DNA from: Simmondsia chinensis
Lineage: Eukaryota > Streptophyta > Magnoliopsida > Caryophyllales > Simmondsiaceae
DNA length: 64,000 nucleotides
Assembly (NCBI GenBank): GCA_018398585.1
Contig: JAGTTD010000003.1
Span: 5,588,637 to 5,652,636, forward strand
Direction: 5' to 3'
Shown here piece by piece: positions 36,816 through 47,235 of the stretch. The translations under genes were made by a program, and so were the position numbers. Position 1 is the first letter of the stretch; each line of letters starts with the position of its first letter. The notes under the pieces are model-generated. The model was given only the letters and a program-made list of their open reading frames with translations. It did no database searches and was not told where the DNA came from.

Positions 36816-36992
36816 ATCGAAAACTAGCGGGAGAGGAAACTTATATTTAATGTGTAGTGTATGTCCGTGTATACATTTAAATTTACTTATTAATTAATTT
36901 TTTTTTTTTTTTTTTTTTTTATAATGGTAAAGCCTTGGGGAGGGTGATGCTAAATTCGAACCCGCATTTCGAGGTTGGCCAACTGTCACTGC

Positions 36993-37207
36993 TGTGAATA
37001 TGAAAGAAACTACATTGAGATGAGTGAATATGAGAGTAATACAAGGGCCATTATCTCGTCCAAGAATACACGCATAATGACTATAATGCCCTTAGACATA
37101 CTATAAGTCAAGGGGTATAAGTGTAAATAGATAATGATCTTAGGAAGGATCGAGAATCCCTCTAATATGGCTAGAATCCTACTATGATGGCTAGAATCCT
37201 TTTAATA
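36993..37207 (-). repeat. 3' LTR of the 37-39.5 kb Copia
   Basis: Slightly longer than its partner because of a local duplication near 37165-37200 (atggctagaatcc repeated). Next to it, ctcaatctgagcggggg (about 37213-37230) is the polypurine tract read on the other strand. Confidence 0.9.
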
Positions 37208-37918
37208 CACCCCCTCAATCTGAGCGGGGGGCAAGCACGCGAAGATTGGTCGTATGCCGGTAGAATCATTCGGCCGGGAGGCCCTTGGTGAATATATCGG
37301 CAACTTGTTTCACACTAGGCATGTAATGGACTTGAAGGTCAACCTTGAGCTCCTTTTCACGCACATAATGAAAATCTACGTCAACATGTTTATTTCTGTC
37401 ATTGGAGACCTGGTTGGTGGCTAGGTAGGACGCAGAGAAATTGTCACAGTATACTGTAATCGATCCTGGGTGATGGATGCCGAGATCCTGCATAAGATAA
37501 CAAATCCAGTCACTTTCAGCAATGGATAGTGCAATAGCCCTGTGCTCAGATTCAGTTGTAGACTTGGAGACCGTGATCTGCTTCTTTGCTCACCAAGAGA
37601 TGAGGTTAGGACAAAGGCAGGGAGCATAACCAGTAGTGGAGCGTTGTGTGTCGGGGCAACCAGCCCAGTCGGCATTAGCAAGGCGGTGACTGTGGGGGTG
37701 TGAGCAGGTATGATGGAGAGACCATTATCCGGGGTAGCTTTAAGGTACCGAACAATGCATTTGACAGCTTGCCAATGAGGGGTCCAGGAAGCATGCATGA
37801 ACTGGGAGACAAGGTTAACAGCATAGCAGATGTTGGGACATGTCATGGTCAAGTACTGTAGGGTCCCCACTGCACTCCGATACTCAGTAGGATCCTTAAG
37901 TAACTCCCCTTCAGTCAA
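37208..37918 (-). pseudogene. Copia RNase H and RT end, frameshifted
   Basis: Two frames: 37266-37493 shows GSITVYCDNFSASYLATN, HVDVDFHYVREK and VADIFTKGLP, the C-terminal half of RNase H. 37421-37918 shows KDPTEYRSAVGTLQYLT and NLVSQFMHASWTPHWQAVK, the RT-RNase H connection. A frameshift lies near 37490-37660. Matches 63161-63943 closely. Confidence 0.9.
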
Positions 37919-38151
37919 GGAGAGATGTGCTCGGGTAGGGAGGGGAGTCTTGATGGGTTTGGCGTCACGCAGGTTATGCTTGGTGAGAAGATTGAGGGTG
38001 TACTTGTGTTGTGAGAGAAAGAGGTGATTAGGGTCATGATGGGCTTCAATCCCAAGGAAAAAGTGTAAGGGGCCAAATGTCTTTCATTGCAAATTGAGTT
38101 GAGAGGGACTCAACCAGTCGGGAAAGTGAGTTGGGTCAGTGCCTATGAAAA

Positions 38152-38760
38152 TTATGTAGTAAACACATAATAGGAGACAAGTAAGGTGAGACAAGGATTT
38201 ATGAATAAATAAGGATAGGTCAGCACGGCAACAAAAAAACCGAGACTTAGTAGGAACGCACTAAACCATAGGAACCAAACATGCGGCGCCTGTTTGAGTC
38301 TATACAATGCTTTTCGTAAACGACGCATATGATTTGGGAATTTGGGGTGTATACAGCCCTTTGGTTGTTTCATGTAAACTTCTTCTTTAAGGTGGCCATG
38401 TAGGAAGGCATTTTTTACATCCAATTGACGGATAGGCCAATTGTATGTGACTATGAGTGTAAGTATTAAGCGTATGGCGGATGGTTTGACAATCAGACTA
38501 AAGGTCTCCTTGTAGTCAAGGCCTTCTCGTTGATAAAACCCTTGAGACACAAGGCGAGCCTTGAACCGTTCAACAAAACCATCCGCTTTATGCTTAATTT
38601 TATTTTTCCAAGTGCTTCCTACTGGGTTTTTCGAAGGACCATGTGGTACTAATTCCCTTGCTTTGTTAAGAATGAGGGCATTGAATTCCTCCGTCATGGC
38701 TTCTTGCCATTGGGGATTTTTCGCAGCCTAGGAATAACATGTGGGTTCCTGTACAACAGT
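38152..38760 (-). pseudogene. Copia reverse transcriptase, truncated
   Basis: The long frame 38152-38697 has [57 protein letters not shown] and ALYRLKQAPHVWF. After LGFF the frame drifts and the YVDD box is not in frame. The first codons (WQEAM-like) lie upstream of a stop near 38728. Confidence 0.9.
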
Positions 38761-38839
38761 TATAGAGGAGAGGGAGCGACGGTACTTGGTTTTGCGAATG
38801 CCCGCTTTAAGTCTGGTTGTCATGGGGTGAACGTTAGTA

Positions 38840-39339
38840 TTGGACTCTAAGACATCAGGGGGAGGACTTGGTTCTGTGAGGTCAGGGGCTGGGTCTAGTA
38901 TTGTTGGTGGGTTGGGGGGGTGGGGGACAGCACCACAGTGGTGGCGTCAGCCCCAGAGGGAGAGCCAGACCAGGGGATTCGGTTCGGTCAAGGGGGTAGA
39001 GGAGACCGAGGAGGGGACCAAGCTCCCAGGACGGGTGGCCAGATCTACGACAAGGATACCTGAGGTGGAGACGATATGGGTGGTCACAGCTGGTGCAATC
39101 GAAGAGGGGGGGGGGGGGGGGGGGGGGTTACCCAGCACTAGTTGAGATTGTACAATAAGGGGTGGAGAAGTAGTAGCAGCAGAGACTGATAAAATAAAGT
39201 TAATTAGGTCTTTGTAGGGAAAACAAGATTCATCAAAGCCTACATGCTGATTAATATACATTCGCTCATGTTTGGGGTCAAAACATCTGTATCCTTTATA
39301 CCGAGCTGCATATCCTAAGAAAATGCATGCGGTGGAGCA
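38840..39339 (-). pseudogene. Copia integrase C-terminus and linker
   Basis: Right end: AARYKGYRCFDPKHERMYIN, the block that ends plant Copia integrases, then a Ser/Pro/Thr-rich linker. A 22-base G run (39106-39127) encodes a proline run on the minus strand. The sequence starts abruptly at the primer site, which marks the internal deletion. Confidence 0.85.
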
Positions 39340-39345
39340 ATACCA

Positions 39346-39539
39346 TGTGAATATGAGAGAAATTGTATTGAGATGTGTGAATATAAGAGCAATACAAGGG
39401 CCATTGTATAGGCCAAGATTGCACGCATAATGACTATAATGCCCTTAGACTTACTGTAAGTCAAGGGGTACAAGTGTAAATAGACATGATCCTAGGAAGG
39501 ATCCAGAATCCCTCTAATATAGCTATAATACTTCTAATA
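39346..39539 (-). repeat. 5' LTR of the 37-39.5 kb Copia
   Basis: 194 bp. Its minus-strand end ...ATATTCACA is followed at once by TGGTAT. Confidence 0.9.
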
Positions 39540-39595
39540 ACTGCAACCATTAGGACAAATCGGCGACCTGGCATTTATTTAATTTCATAGCCAAG

Positions 39596-40190
39596 GCTGT
39601 TAGAATCGGCTAGGGGCTTTTAAATTCGGAACCATACAATTGAATCGAGAATTGTAAGATTTTATTAAATGTATATTATAATTATTTTTGGTATTAATAT
39701 CTGTTATCTAGTTCAAACAATTATTAATAAGACCTTTAGTTATATGGGTATACATACGAAATAAAATCAAATATGATAAAATATTATCATGCAATATTTT
39801 ATGCTACAATAATGTTGAGAGTTTTTAAGATAATGTTGCTATTCAAACTTTATATTAAGGTTAAAACATAAAACTAAACTTAATTTATATTTCTTAAAAG
39901 TATGTAACGTTTAATTTATTGTCTTTTACTTGAACTAATAAACTCAAGTCATTTATAATATACGCTTGATTTTTTTTTTAGGTTTTAACTTTTTATTTGT
40001 ACGTTGGTAGAATCAAGGTCAGATTGGTGGAATCGTAAAAACATATTACAATTCGATCCGTTAATTTCATGTAATATTAATAAATTATGAGATTACAAAA
40101 ATAAGATTCTATTTAAAATTCAGATCGGTCAACAATTATGAAATCGTAGAATCGTAAGATACTGATATTCTAATTGGGATTTTAATAACC
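39596..40190. mobile_element. possible MITE
   Basis: The left end ggctgttagaatcgg and the inverted right end GGTTATTAAAATCCC match at about 11 of 15 positions. Inside, gaatcgtaagat-like phrases occur near both ends. No target duplication was recognised. Confidence 0.35.
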
Positions 40191-40409
40191 ATGTTCACAG
40201 CATAATTGGAATGTTGGGGTAGTGTAAAACATTCACTAGATTTTAGCATATGGTAGCTAGGTAATAAAAATTTCAAATTTCAATCTACTTTATGAAATAA
40301 TTATATCACCAAATATTGCAGTAATAAAGTATAATTAACAATAATTTATTTTCTAAATTTCCGTTGTTTATTTTTATGCAATTTTTAAAAATAATAGGGA
40401 TAAAAAAAC

Positions 40410-41214
40410 ATGAAAATATATGACGAGCTAATTTTGTTTAATAAAAGTTTTAAAAGGGAAAAAAAAAGAAAAATAGAAAAGCAAATTAGGGAGAGAGAGC
40501 CTGTTTCTACTGTTGCTTCAGAATTAGCTTTTAGCACAGGGGGTCGAGTTCTTGATTCCTTTCGTAGCTCTTTAACTCCTAGAATGGTGGAGGCTTTGAT
40601 TTATTCACAAGAATGGTTACGTACTTCACGTCGGCCTCTTATAGTTGAGGAGAATCTTAATGAGCTTGAAAAGATAGAAGAAGGTACGTTTTACTAGTAT
40701 TTTCCTTTGTCTTTTATTATATGAGTCTAATAGTATTGTTTTATTGTATTGTAATATGCTAACTTTTTTATTTTTTTTGCATGGGTACTAGGCATTAAAG
40801 AATTGACTTTGGAGCAACCACACATGACCTTTGACTATTGAGGCACAAGAATTGAAGAATTGGATTGCTACTATGTTTTTGTTTTTGAATTTACTTACTT
40901 ACATTTTGTATACTTAATACTAAATAGTTAAATGTTTTTGCTTTGAACAAAGTTAAGGAAGATACATTGAGCTCTTTTGATCGCTATAGCAATTCAATAG
41001 CTATTTGTTTATGTCCGATTTTGGAGGTTATGTTCAAATTTTCTTTGCATTTTTTCGGTTATCGGTTAACCGGCATAACTGAACCGAATTACCGAAACGA
41101 GGTTAACCGGTCATTTCGGTAATGGTAACAGTTTGCATTTTTTGATTATTTTGGTTACGGTTAACCGAACCGAAATACTCTTTGGTATGGTTAACCGAAC
41201 CATGAACACCCCTA
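40410..41214 (+). mobile_element. hAT transposon, 3' part with transposase C-terminus
   Basis: 40410-40697 is open and contains VSTVASELAFSTGGRVLD, FRSSLTPRMVEALI and QEWLR, the C-terminal dimerisation region of Ac-like hAT transposases. A GT at about 40684 and a CAG/TAG near 40790 suggest an intron before the last codons. Downstream, ttaaccga/cggttaacc subterminal repeats lead to the end GAACACCCCTA (41214), a hAT terminal repeat. The N-terminal part, the zinc finger and the left end are missing. Not autonomous. Confidence 0.8.
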
Positions 41215-41649
41215 GCTATGCGACTGGTTCACGAAGGACTGACGAAGGTAAATGCTGTGCGGTTGGATTTCAGGCGTGGGTTGTGAAGAGTTAGGTTTTA
41301 TTGGGGATGAATTAGGCGTGGGTTGTTGAGGGAAGAAAGGGTGGGAAAATTTTTGCCGTAAATTAATATAATGTATTTTTTGTTAAATTATTACATTTAT
41401 TATATTTTTTAATTAATTAAAAATTATATTTAGTATCTAAAATAAAAAATTATCAAGTATAATAGAAATATACTGAAAGAGTAAAATATTGAATTAAGTA
41501 TTAGTTGGGATATTATTTAATTCTTGAATTTAAATTAAGGTATGGATGGGTGAAATATCAATTAAAAAATTTAAGAGAATAAAAAAATAGACAATAACAA
41601 ATTTAAAAATGGGCCTAATTTTTAAAAATTAACGAATTTTAACTCCTTT

Positions 41650-41865
41650 GACCAAAATTTTACCACTTGCTTAAACCTATTAACGACAGTTTGTGAGTAG
41701 AATTAATGACATTATTTAGTGCCCGTCGTTATAAGCCCAACATGTACCATCTTTTAATGACGGTGTTTTAATCCCGTCACAACTAGGCACTACAAACAGT
41801 CCATTAACGACAAAAAAAATTCTAGTTGTTATTTTTGGTCGTTAAAAACCAGTTTTCTTGTAGTG
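41650..41865. mobile_element. CACTA (En/Spm) transposon end
   Basis: The right end is cagttttcttgtagtg, which inverted reads CACTACAAGAAAACTG, the classic CACTA terminus. ATTAACGACAG/CGTCGTTA-type subterminal repeats lie inside. The left terminus is not in view. cactacaaac at 41788 is an internal look-alike. Confidence 0.75.
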
Positions 41866-41929
41866 TTACTTGGTTTTCCTAAAGACTCTTAACACATGCG
41901 AATATGGAGGGTTTTTTTTTTTATTTAAA

Positions 41930-43260
41930 TTTATCAACGACAAAAATGGAGTTGTCTCGTGAAATTCTGGAGTTGAAGTTGTTGCATAAGGAAGGTAAGT
42001 TAGCCCTTCGTTAGTATTTCCATGCTTCACTTGGTGCACATCAAGCCAGTACTTTTGTGGCCTCTAACTTATCATTTCAAGGCCACGGTGATCGCAACCG
42101 GAATAGAGGTGGCCGTAACTTAGAAGATGACCTTGGCCATGGGGGACCCCAACGTGGTGGTCAAACTAACTTTCATGGTCAGGGTGGCCGCAAGGTCGTT
42201 GTTATGGACCACGTCATCATGCTCCGGCTCATATGGTAGCAAACAAAACACCTTGACTCCTTTACAACCATCGGCTTAGGATAGCATTCTTGGTACTTCA
42301 CGTGAGGCTTGTTAAATTTCATTTTTGCCTAGTCATACGACTCTTCGGTGTCATAACAGGCTTAATTATGCGTATATCACTGATGATATTTCTAGCTCCT
42401 TTGCTATGTCTTTTGGTAAGGGTGTTGATTCTACTTGGTATTTCAGTTCAAGATGCTACCTTTGTTATGGAATTCAATTATGCATTCATGTTTTAAACAA
42501 GTTACAGTTCGCAATAATAAGCTACTTGTTATCTCTATTGGCTTTACAAATTTAAACACTTCATACAAAACTCCTATGCCAAATTTATCTCCAACTATTG
42601 CTTGTTCTATTATTATTATTATTTTTTTAATGATGGTAAAGCCATGGGGAGGGGGGAGGAGATAAACCCTTTAAAGTCCTCATTAAAGAGGACACCACTT
42701 TGAGCTTTGTGGGATTCAATCCCGGGTCACCTCGTTGGCACCCGGCGATCACGACCACTCGACTATTGCTTGTTCTATTCTTATGCGTTAACAATAATTA
42801 TTCTATTAATTTATATGCTTCTTCTGTTTCTGTTAAGGTCCTCAAAATGGGGAACGTGATACTTAAGGCCAAGATGAATGAATCTCTTTATCTAGTGCAC
42901 ACTTGTTTAGTGGTTGCATATGTCTCAACTTCCTCCATCGTTGTCCAGGTCATCCTAACTCTAGAGTTTTGTGTACTCTAATAATAAGAAACTTGTTTAT
43001 GTTTCGTTCAATTCATTGTCTTTTTTTTTTATTGTTATTGGAAAATCACATCATTTACTATTTCAATGTCTACACTTTGTACCCTAGAACCTTTATATTT
43101 CATACATTTTGATGTTTGGTCCTCTACTGATGGATTGATTCATGGTTATCAGTATTGAGTTATTTTCTGAATGATTGTAGTCTATACACATGGTTGTTTC
43201 CTACAAATTGCAAGTGTGAAGCTTTCTTCCAATTTAAAACCTTCAAAACATAGGCTGAAA
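41930..43260 (+). pseudogene. Copia gag-protease-integrase relic
   Basis: Plus-strand fragments: RGGRNLEDDLGHGGPQ and GGQTNFHGQGGR (gag nucleic-acid-binding part, 42110-42200), a protease region near 42430 (STWYFSSRC, where the DSG is lost), SIGFTNLNTSYKTPMPN (42535-42590), then after the SINE an integrase piece with DVWSSTDGLIHGYQY (about 43110-43160) and TWLFPTNCKCEAFFQFK. Frames shift repeatedly and the RT is absent. Confidence 0.7.
42612..42761 (-). mobile_element. tRNA-derived SINE, 150 bp
   Basis: It has a perfect 18-bp target duplication, ACTATTGCTTGTTCTATT (42594-42611 and 42762-42779). On the minus strand: A-box region GAGTGGTCGTGATCGCCGG, B box GGATTGAATCC, body ending CCCTCCCCATGGCTTTACC, then an A-rich tail with AAT repeats. 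It would be transcribed by Pol III from the internal promoter and moved by a LINE reverse transcriptase. It interrupts the Copia integrase relic. Confidence 0.95.
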
Positions 43261-43394
43261 ACTTACTACTAAAGAAAATTATTATTATTATTATTATTTT
43301 GGCAAAGTGATGGGAGTAACAAATTTGATAAAAATTCTTTTCCCCGATTACTTTGTAGAACTAGTCATTCAATTTTGTATATCTTTCTCCAACA

Positions 43395-43448
43395 ATAGCA
43401 ACAACCCAGTGCCTCAGTGGGCTCCCGCTCAAGTAGGGAATTTTTTTT
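43395..43448 (-). mobile_element. 5'-truncated TS-like SINE, about 54 bp
   Basis: agcaacaacccagtgcctc and ctcccgctcaagtaggg match the 3' end of the SINEs at 28951 and 36554. Flanks atcttKctccaaca (43381-43394 and 43449-43462) differ at one of 14 positions and look like a target duplication, so this is a truncated insertion rather than a remnant. Confidence 0.75.
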
Positions 43449-44098
43449 ATCTTGCTCCAACAGTCAATAACAATATGGAGTGAAAGAGTGCAAGCATCTT
43501 CATATTGGTGAAATGGTTGGCACTATGCTTCTTAATGCTCGTATATCTCCTAAATTTTTGTCGATGTGGCATATACTTCAATTTTCTTAATCAATCGCCT
43601 TCCCACTCCTCCCCTTGGTAATCTCTCCCCCTATTGAAATGGTATTTCACCAGGTTCCCTGCTGCTCTTTTTTTCATGTTTTTTGGTCTAGGCATCTGTT
43701 ATGTTTGTGACCCTTTTTGGTGCAATTGGTTGTACTGAAGTATCATTGAAATACTTGTTGTTTGTAATGTTCAAATTGTATGTCTTGGTAGTGGCGCCAA
43801 ATAGAAAATGTGTTGGTTAAGTCGGTTATAAAGCATCAAATTGATATTGTATCTTGTTCAAGTGTAAATAGATTGCTAGAGTGCAATTGTGAGTCATTCA
43901 ATAAAACAAAATCTTATCATTCTTGAGATATTTTTCTCAATCTTCTCATGTACTTCTCTTCTCCTTCTCATCTTACTTCTCCTAAAACCTAACCCTCTCA
44001 CATTAGGCTCCTACTTGATTGGAAGCCTAACATTTCATATCAGAGCCTCGTTTAGGCTATTTTTTTTTTATTTCATTGTATCGCAAGAATTGAGAATC

Positions 44099-45117
44099 AT
44101 GGCCAATGGTGTTACAACGAGATCAGGAGCAGCAAGGGCTGCTGCAAACCTATCCTATGTAGAGGTTGCGGGTGTTGATGCTGCAGCAGATCAGGGGTTT
44201 GTTACAGTAAATCAATTGAACTTGTAGATGAAAGAAATGTTTGTGCAGTTGCAGCAATCGCAAAGTTAAATGGTGCGACAATCACATAGCAATTTGATGA
44301 GAGATCTGGATCAAAAGTTCAATGAATGATTTATTCAACATGCTCAGCAAGTTGAAGAAACGATTGTTGATCGGGCTAATCAACATGCACAAGACTTCGA
44401 GGAAAAGATGGCCAATCGATTGAATTAGCAAATGCAAATATTTGAAGAGAAGATGGTTGAAATCAGCAATCAATTTAGGGGACAGAATGTGGCTCCCATT
44501 CCAAAACCTTTGTTCCCAGCCAGTCAGTTGTTTTCCCGCCATCAGATGAGGTCACCTGATGAGATTAGCCCTCAAATGCAAAACATTGCTGTTGGACCTC
44601 AAGATCGAACTCAAGCAATAGAACTCAAGAATGAGATGTAGAAGCTGGTGTAATTGCGGGAGCGCATAATCATTCATTTGATCAGGGTCAGTTTCGTTCC
44701 ACCAGTATAAATCCAAGGCATTTTGATCGCTCTCTAGATCACCAGCAATGATCAGGGAGTAATGAAGCATTATCTAGCAACAGAAGTAATGGGTTTAGAT
44801 AGCCAAGGGTCCAGATTGAATCGTTTAATGGGAAGCAACCTCAGTCATGGCTGAGAAGGTGCGAGAAGTACTTCGACTTCTATCACATTAAAGAGGCAGA
44901 AAAACTTGAGATAGCAGCTGTGTATCTCCTTGGAGATCATGAGGTATGGCTTTATAGTTTGCTTAAGAGTAATCCTGCACTGTCGTGGGCTGAATTTGTA
45001 AAGGAATTGTGTGAAAGATACAGTGATGATGACTCGAGTGATGATGAATTTGTAAAGGAATTGTGTGAAAGGAATTGTGTAAAGGAATTTGTAAAGGAAT
45101 TGTGTGAAAGATACACT
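44099..45117 (+). pseudogene. Gypsy gag, broken
   Basis: It starts MANGVTTRSGAARAAANL at 44099, like the gag start of the element at 49289. Later blocks: QPQSWLRRCEKYF, IAAVYLLGDHEVWLYSLL, LSWAEFVKELCERY. The last block is copied in tandem: a 27-30 bp unit gaatttgtaaaggaattgtg recurs three to four times in 44991-45117. The zinc knuckle is missing. Confidence 0.8.
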
Positions 45118-46440
45118 GATGCCAACCTCCACCAAGACATTCTTCTATGGCTCCATGACTTTGCTCCAGAAGGACACTCAGGCGTGGAAGCCACTTACCG
45201 CCGCATCAGAACATTGTTCTATTAGAGGGTTCTTCGTCGAGATATTGCCAACTACATCCGCCAGGGCACCATTTTCCAGTGAAACAAATATGAGACCATT
45301 GTGCCGAATGGTCTTCTCCTACCCCTTCCATTTCCCGCCTTAGTTTGGAACAGTGTATCACTTGAATTCATCGAAGGGTTACCGCCTTTAAAGGGACACT
45401 CTGCTATTTTAGTTTTGGTTGATCGCCTTACCAAGTATGCTAATTTCAAGTCTCTTAGCCATATCTACACGGCTATCACTGTTTCTCAACATTCTTAGAT
45501 CAGATCTACCACTGTCATGGTTTTTCGGAGACTATTATCAGTGATCGAGATCCTTTTTTCACCAGCATCCTTTGGTGAGAGCTCTTTTCTCGGTTGGGCA
45601 CCCACCTTAACTTATCATCATCCTGTCATCTGTAGACGGATGGGCAAACGGAGGTTCTCAATGGCTGCTTAAAGATTTACTTATGATGTATGGTCAGCAA
45701 GCAACCATGCCTCAAGACCAGTTGGCTCTCTTTACGGGAATGGTGGTACAACACCACTTTCCAATCATTCGCCCAAGCAACACCATTTGACCTTCTCTAT
45801 GGTGAAACCCACCCCCCCCCCCCCCCCCCCCCCCCCCCCAGTTGAGCTTCCTTACTTACCTGAGGAATCCTCGATCGAAGTAGTTGATCGTAGTTTGACA
45901 GCCTGTGATGAGACTCTTCATTCCTTACGCCATCATTTCTTCTGTGCACAGAATCGGATGAAAAGACTGGCGGATCACCACTACACAGAGAGGGAATTCC
46001 AGATAGACGACTATGTATGGCTTAAGCTTTAGTCCTACCGTCAGCACAGTGTGGAGCCTAGACGCTTCCACAAATTAGCTCCCCGCTAGTACGGCCCTTA
46101 CCGGATTATGGATCAAGTAGGCACGGTTTCTTACCAACTTGATCTTCGAGCTCATTCTGCTATCCATCACACTGTTCATGTATCTCTATTAAAACAGTGT
46201 TTCTCAGTCCCCGCCACTAGCACTCCTTACCAGATACCTAGCCTCTAGTTGCTTCTCCCCCACAACCTACTGCCATTGTAGATCGAAGGATGGTCAAACA
46301 CTGTCAAATTATTGCCACCCAAGTTCTGGTTCAATGGGAAGGCCATATTGCTGTAAATGCTACTTTGGAATTCTTACATGACTTCCAGCTCCACTTCCCA
46401 AATTTTGATCCTCGAGGACCAGGATCTTCTCAGGGGGCAG
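45118..46440 (+). pseudogene. Gypsy integrase with chromodomain, broken
   Basis: HHCC region: APEGHSGVEATYRRIRTL, then a broken cysteine pair. Core: [29 protein letters not shown], then shifted frames with TDGQTEVLNGCL. A run of 28 C (45812-45839) encodes a proline stretch. The C-terminal part has FQIDDYVWLKL and HTVHVSLLKQC. Last, TQVLVQWEGHIAVNATLEFL and HFPNFDP form a chromodomain-like tail. Chromodomains are thought to direct insertion to particular chromatin. Confidence 0.8.
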
Positions 46441-46869
46441 CATTATATAGATCAGGCACGTTTCTAGCTGCCAGACTCTCCTTCCTGGTTACTGCCAAGA
46501 CCTCTCTCATCCTCCTTCCCGCCAAATCAGCTGGACAACCCTTCAGCAACAAATCTCCCAACAGTATAATGGATCCATCAGCTGCCACGTTGTCCGCATC
46601 GTATATTTTGTAGATATCTTTCCTATATATTGGAGGGGATTAGCTAGGGTTTAAGGTGTTGATTAAATGTGTCCCTCTTTTCTTCTTCTCCCACAAAACC
46701 CTAATTTCTATGCCTTCTCCCCTTTCTTAAGTTTGTAAACCCACATTTTGGAGCTTACTCTATCCTATATATAAATACATACAACGGGGCTACCATTTAC
46801 TGCCCCGTACCCAAACTGCTTGTCATTTCCATTTGGTTTGAGCTAGATTTCATTTGATTTGCATCATAA

Positions 46870-47235
46870 CCTTAATAACCATAACCGATGTTGGATTCTT
46901 TTCAACTTCTTACCATGCCAAATCATTTTTTTCCCGAAAATTCTATGGAATATGATTTACTTATATGAAATGTTGAATTCTTCTAATTATTTAAATTATA
47001 TGACATATGTATAGCAAAGAGCGTTTTTCTCTTATATATATGTACTATTATTAGAATATATATATATATATATCTCATATAACTTGTCTTTGGTATTTAA
47101 ATTTGTTTAATTTATGTCCACTGGTATTAATAGTGGATTTTTTACTATATCGTAAAAATATGCTTATGATATATACGAGTTATATATTATTTTTTCTTAC
47201 AATTATATTAATATTAGAACTATTAATCTATGTTC
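46870..47235 (+). repeat. third partial copy of the dispersed AT-rich repeat
   Basis: It matches 34780-35167 and 60940-61310 closely and then joins, after ctattaatctatg, straight to sequence equivalent to 27425 in copy A. It therefore marks the left breakpoint of copy B. Confidence 0.8.

Larger units (their letters stand above)
27425..36992 (+). repeat. segmental duplication, copy A
   Basis: Collinear with 47236-62868 (copy B), with scattered substitutions and small indels. Landmarks in both, in order: the Copia pol relic, ttgaaacatgagcaatattt, the TA microsatellite, tgggtgaacggac, cagtacacccactaaagtgg, the dispersed AT repeat and the SINE with its Copia. The part of A at about 29165-30085 is missing in B, where a LINE sits. 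A alone has SINEs at 28951 and 36554. B alone has the LINE, the Gypsy and a Mutator-like element. Confidence 0.9.
36993..39539 (-). mobile_element. internally deleted Ale-like Copia element, 2547 bp
   Basis: LTRs at 36993-37207 and 39346-39539, with a perfect 5-bp target duplication ACTGC (36988-36992 and 39540-39544). In element orientation the LTR starts TATTAGAAG and ends ATATTCACA, so the ends are TA...CA rather than TG...CA. The primer site keeps only TGGTAT (39340-39345) and then joins directly to late integrase sequence, so gag, protease and most of integrase are deleted. The RT and RNase H are broken. It lies in a SINE, and copy B has an element at the identical position. Confidence 0.95.
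36899..39571 (-). mobile_element. tRNA-type SINE, interrupted by a Copia element
   Basis: The SINE reads on the minus strand from about 39571 through TAATGGTTGCAGTG (A-box-like), across the Copia insertion (36993-39539), then GACAGTTGGCCAACC and a B box GGGTTCGAATT, CCCTCCCCAAGGCTTTACCAT, and a poly-A tail (T run 36899-36920 here). Body about 105 bp. Flanking similarity (acttattaattaattt versus catttatttaatttc) looks like a worn target duplication. Same 3' family as the SINE at 42612. Copy B has the same SINE at 62778. Confidence 0.75.
43811..46800 (+). mobile_element. chimeric, internally deleted Gypsy relic
   Basis: An LTR end (...TTGGAAGCCTAACA, 44032) is followed by a worn primer site ttcatatcagagcc. 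Gag follows and then, at about 45118, jumps directly to an integrase, with protease, RT and RNase H missing. The downstream non-coding part (about 46440-46800) has CCCTAATTTC and TATA features of an LTR but does not resemble the 5' LTR end, so the two halves probably come from different families. Outer borders are uncertain. Confidence 0.65.

Noticed and set aside
41788..41865. Very small CACTA MITE between cactacaaac and tgtagtg
   Set aside because: The flanking 3-mers (agg, tta) do not match, and the left sequence lacks CACTACAAGAAAA.
45787..46032. Proline-rich protein encoded through the C run
   Set aside because: The frame is part of a decayed integrase C-terminus, and the proline stretch is a homopolymer expansion.
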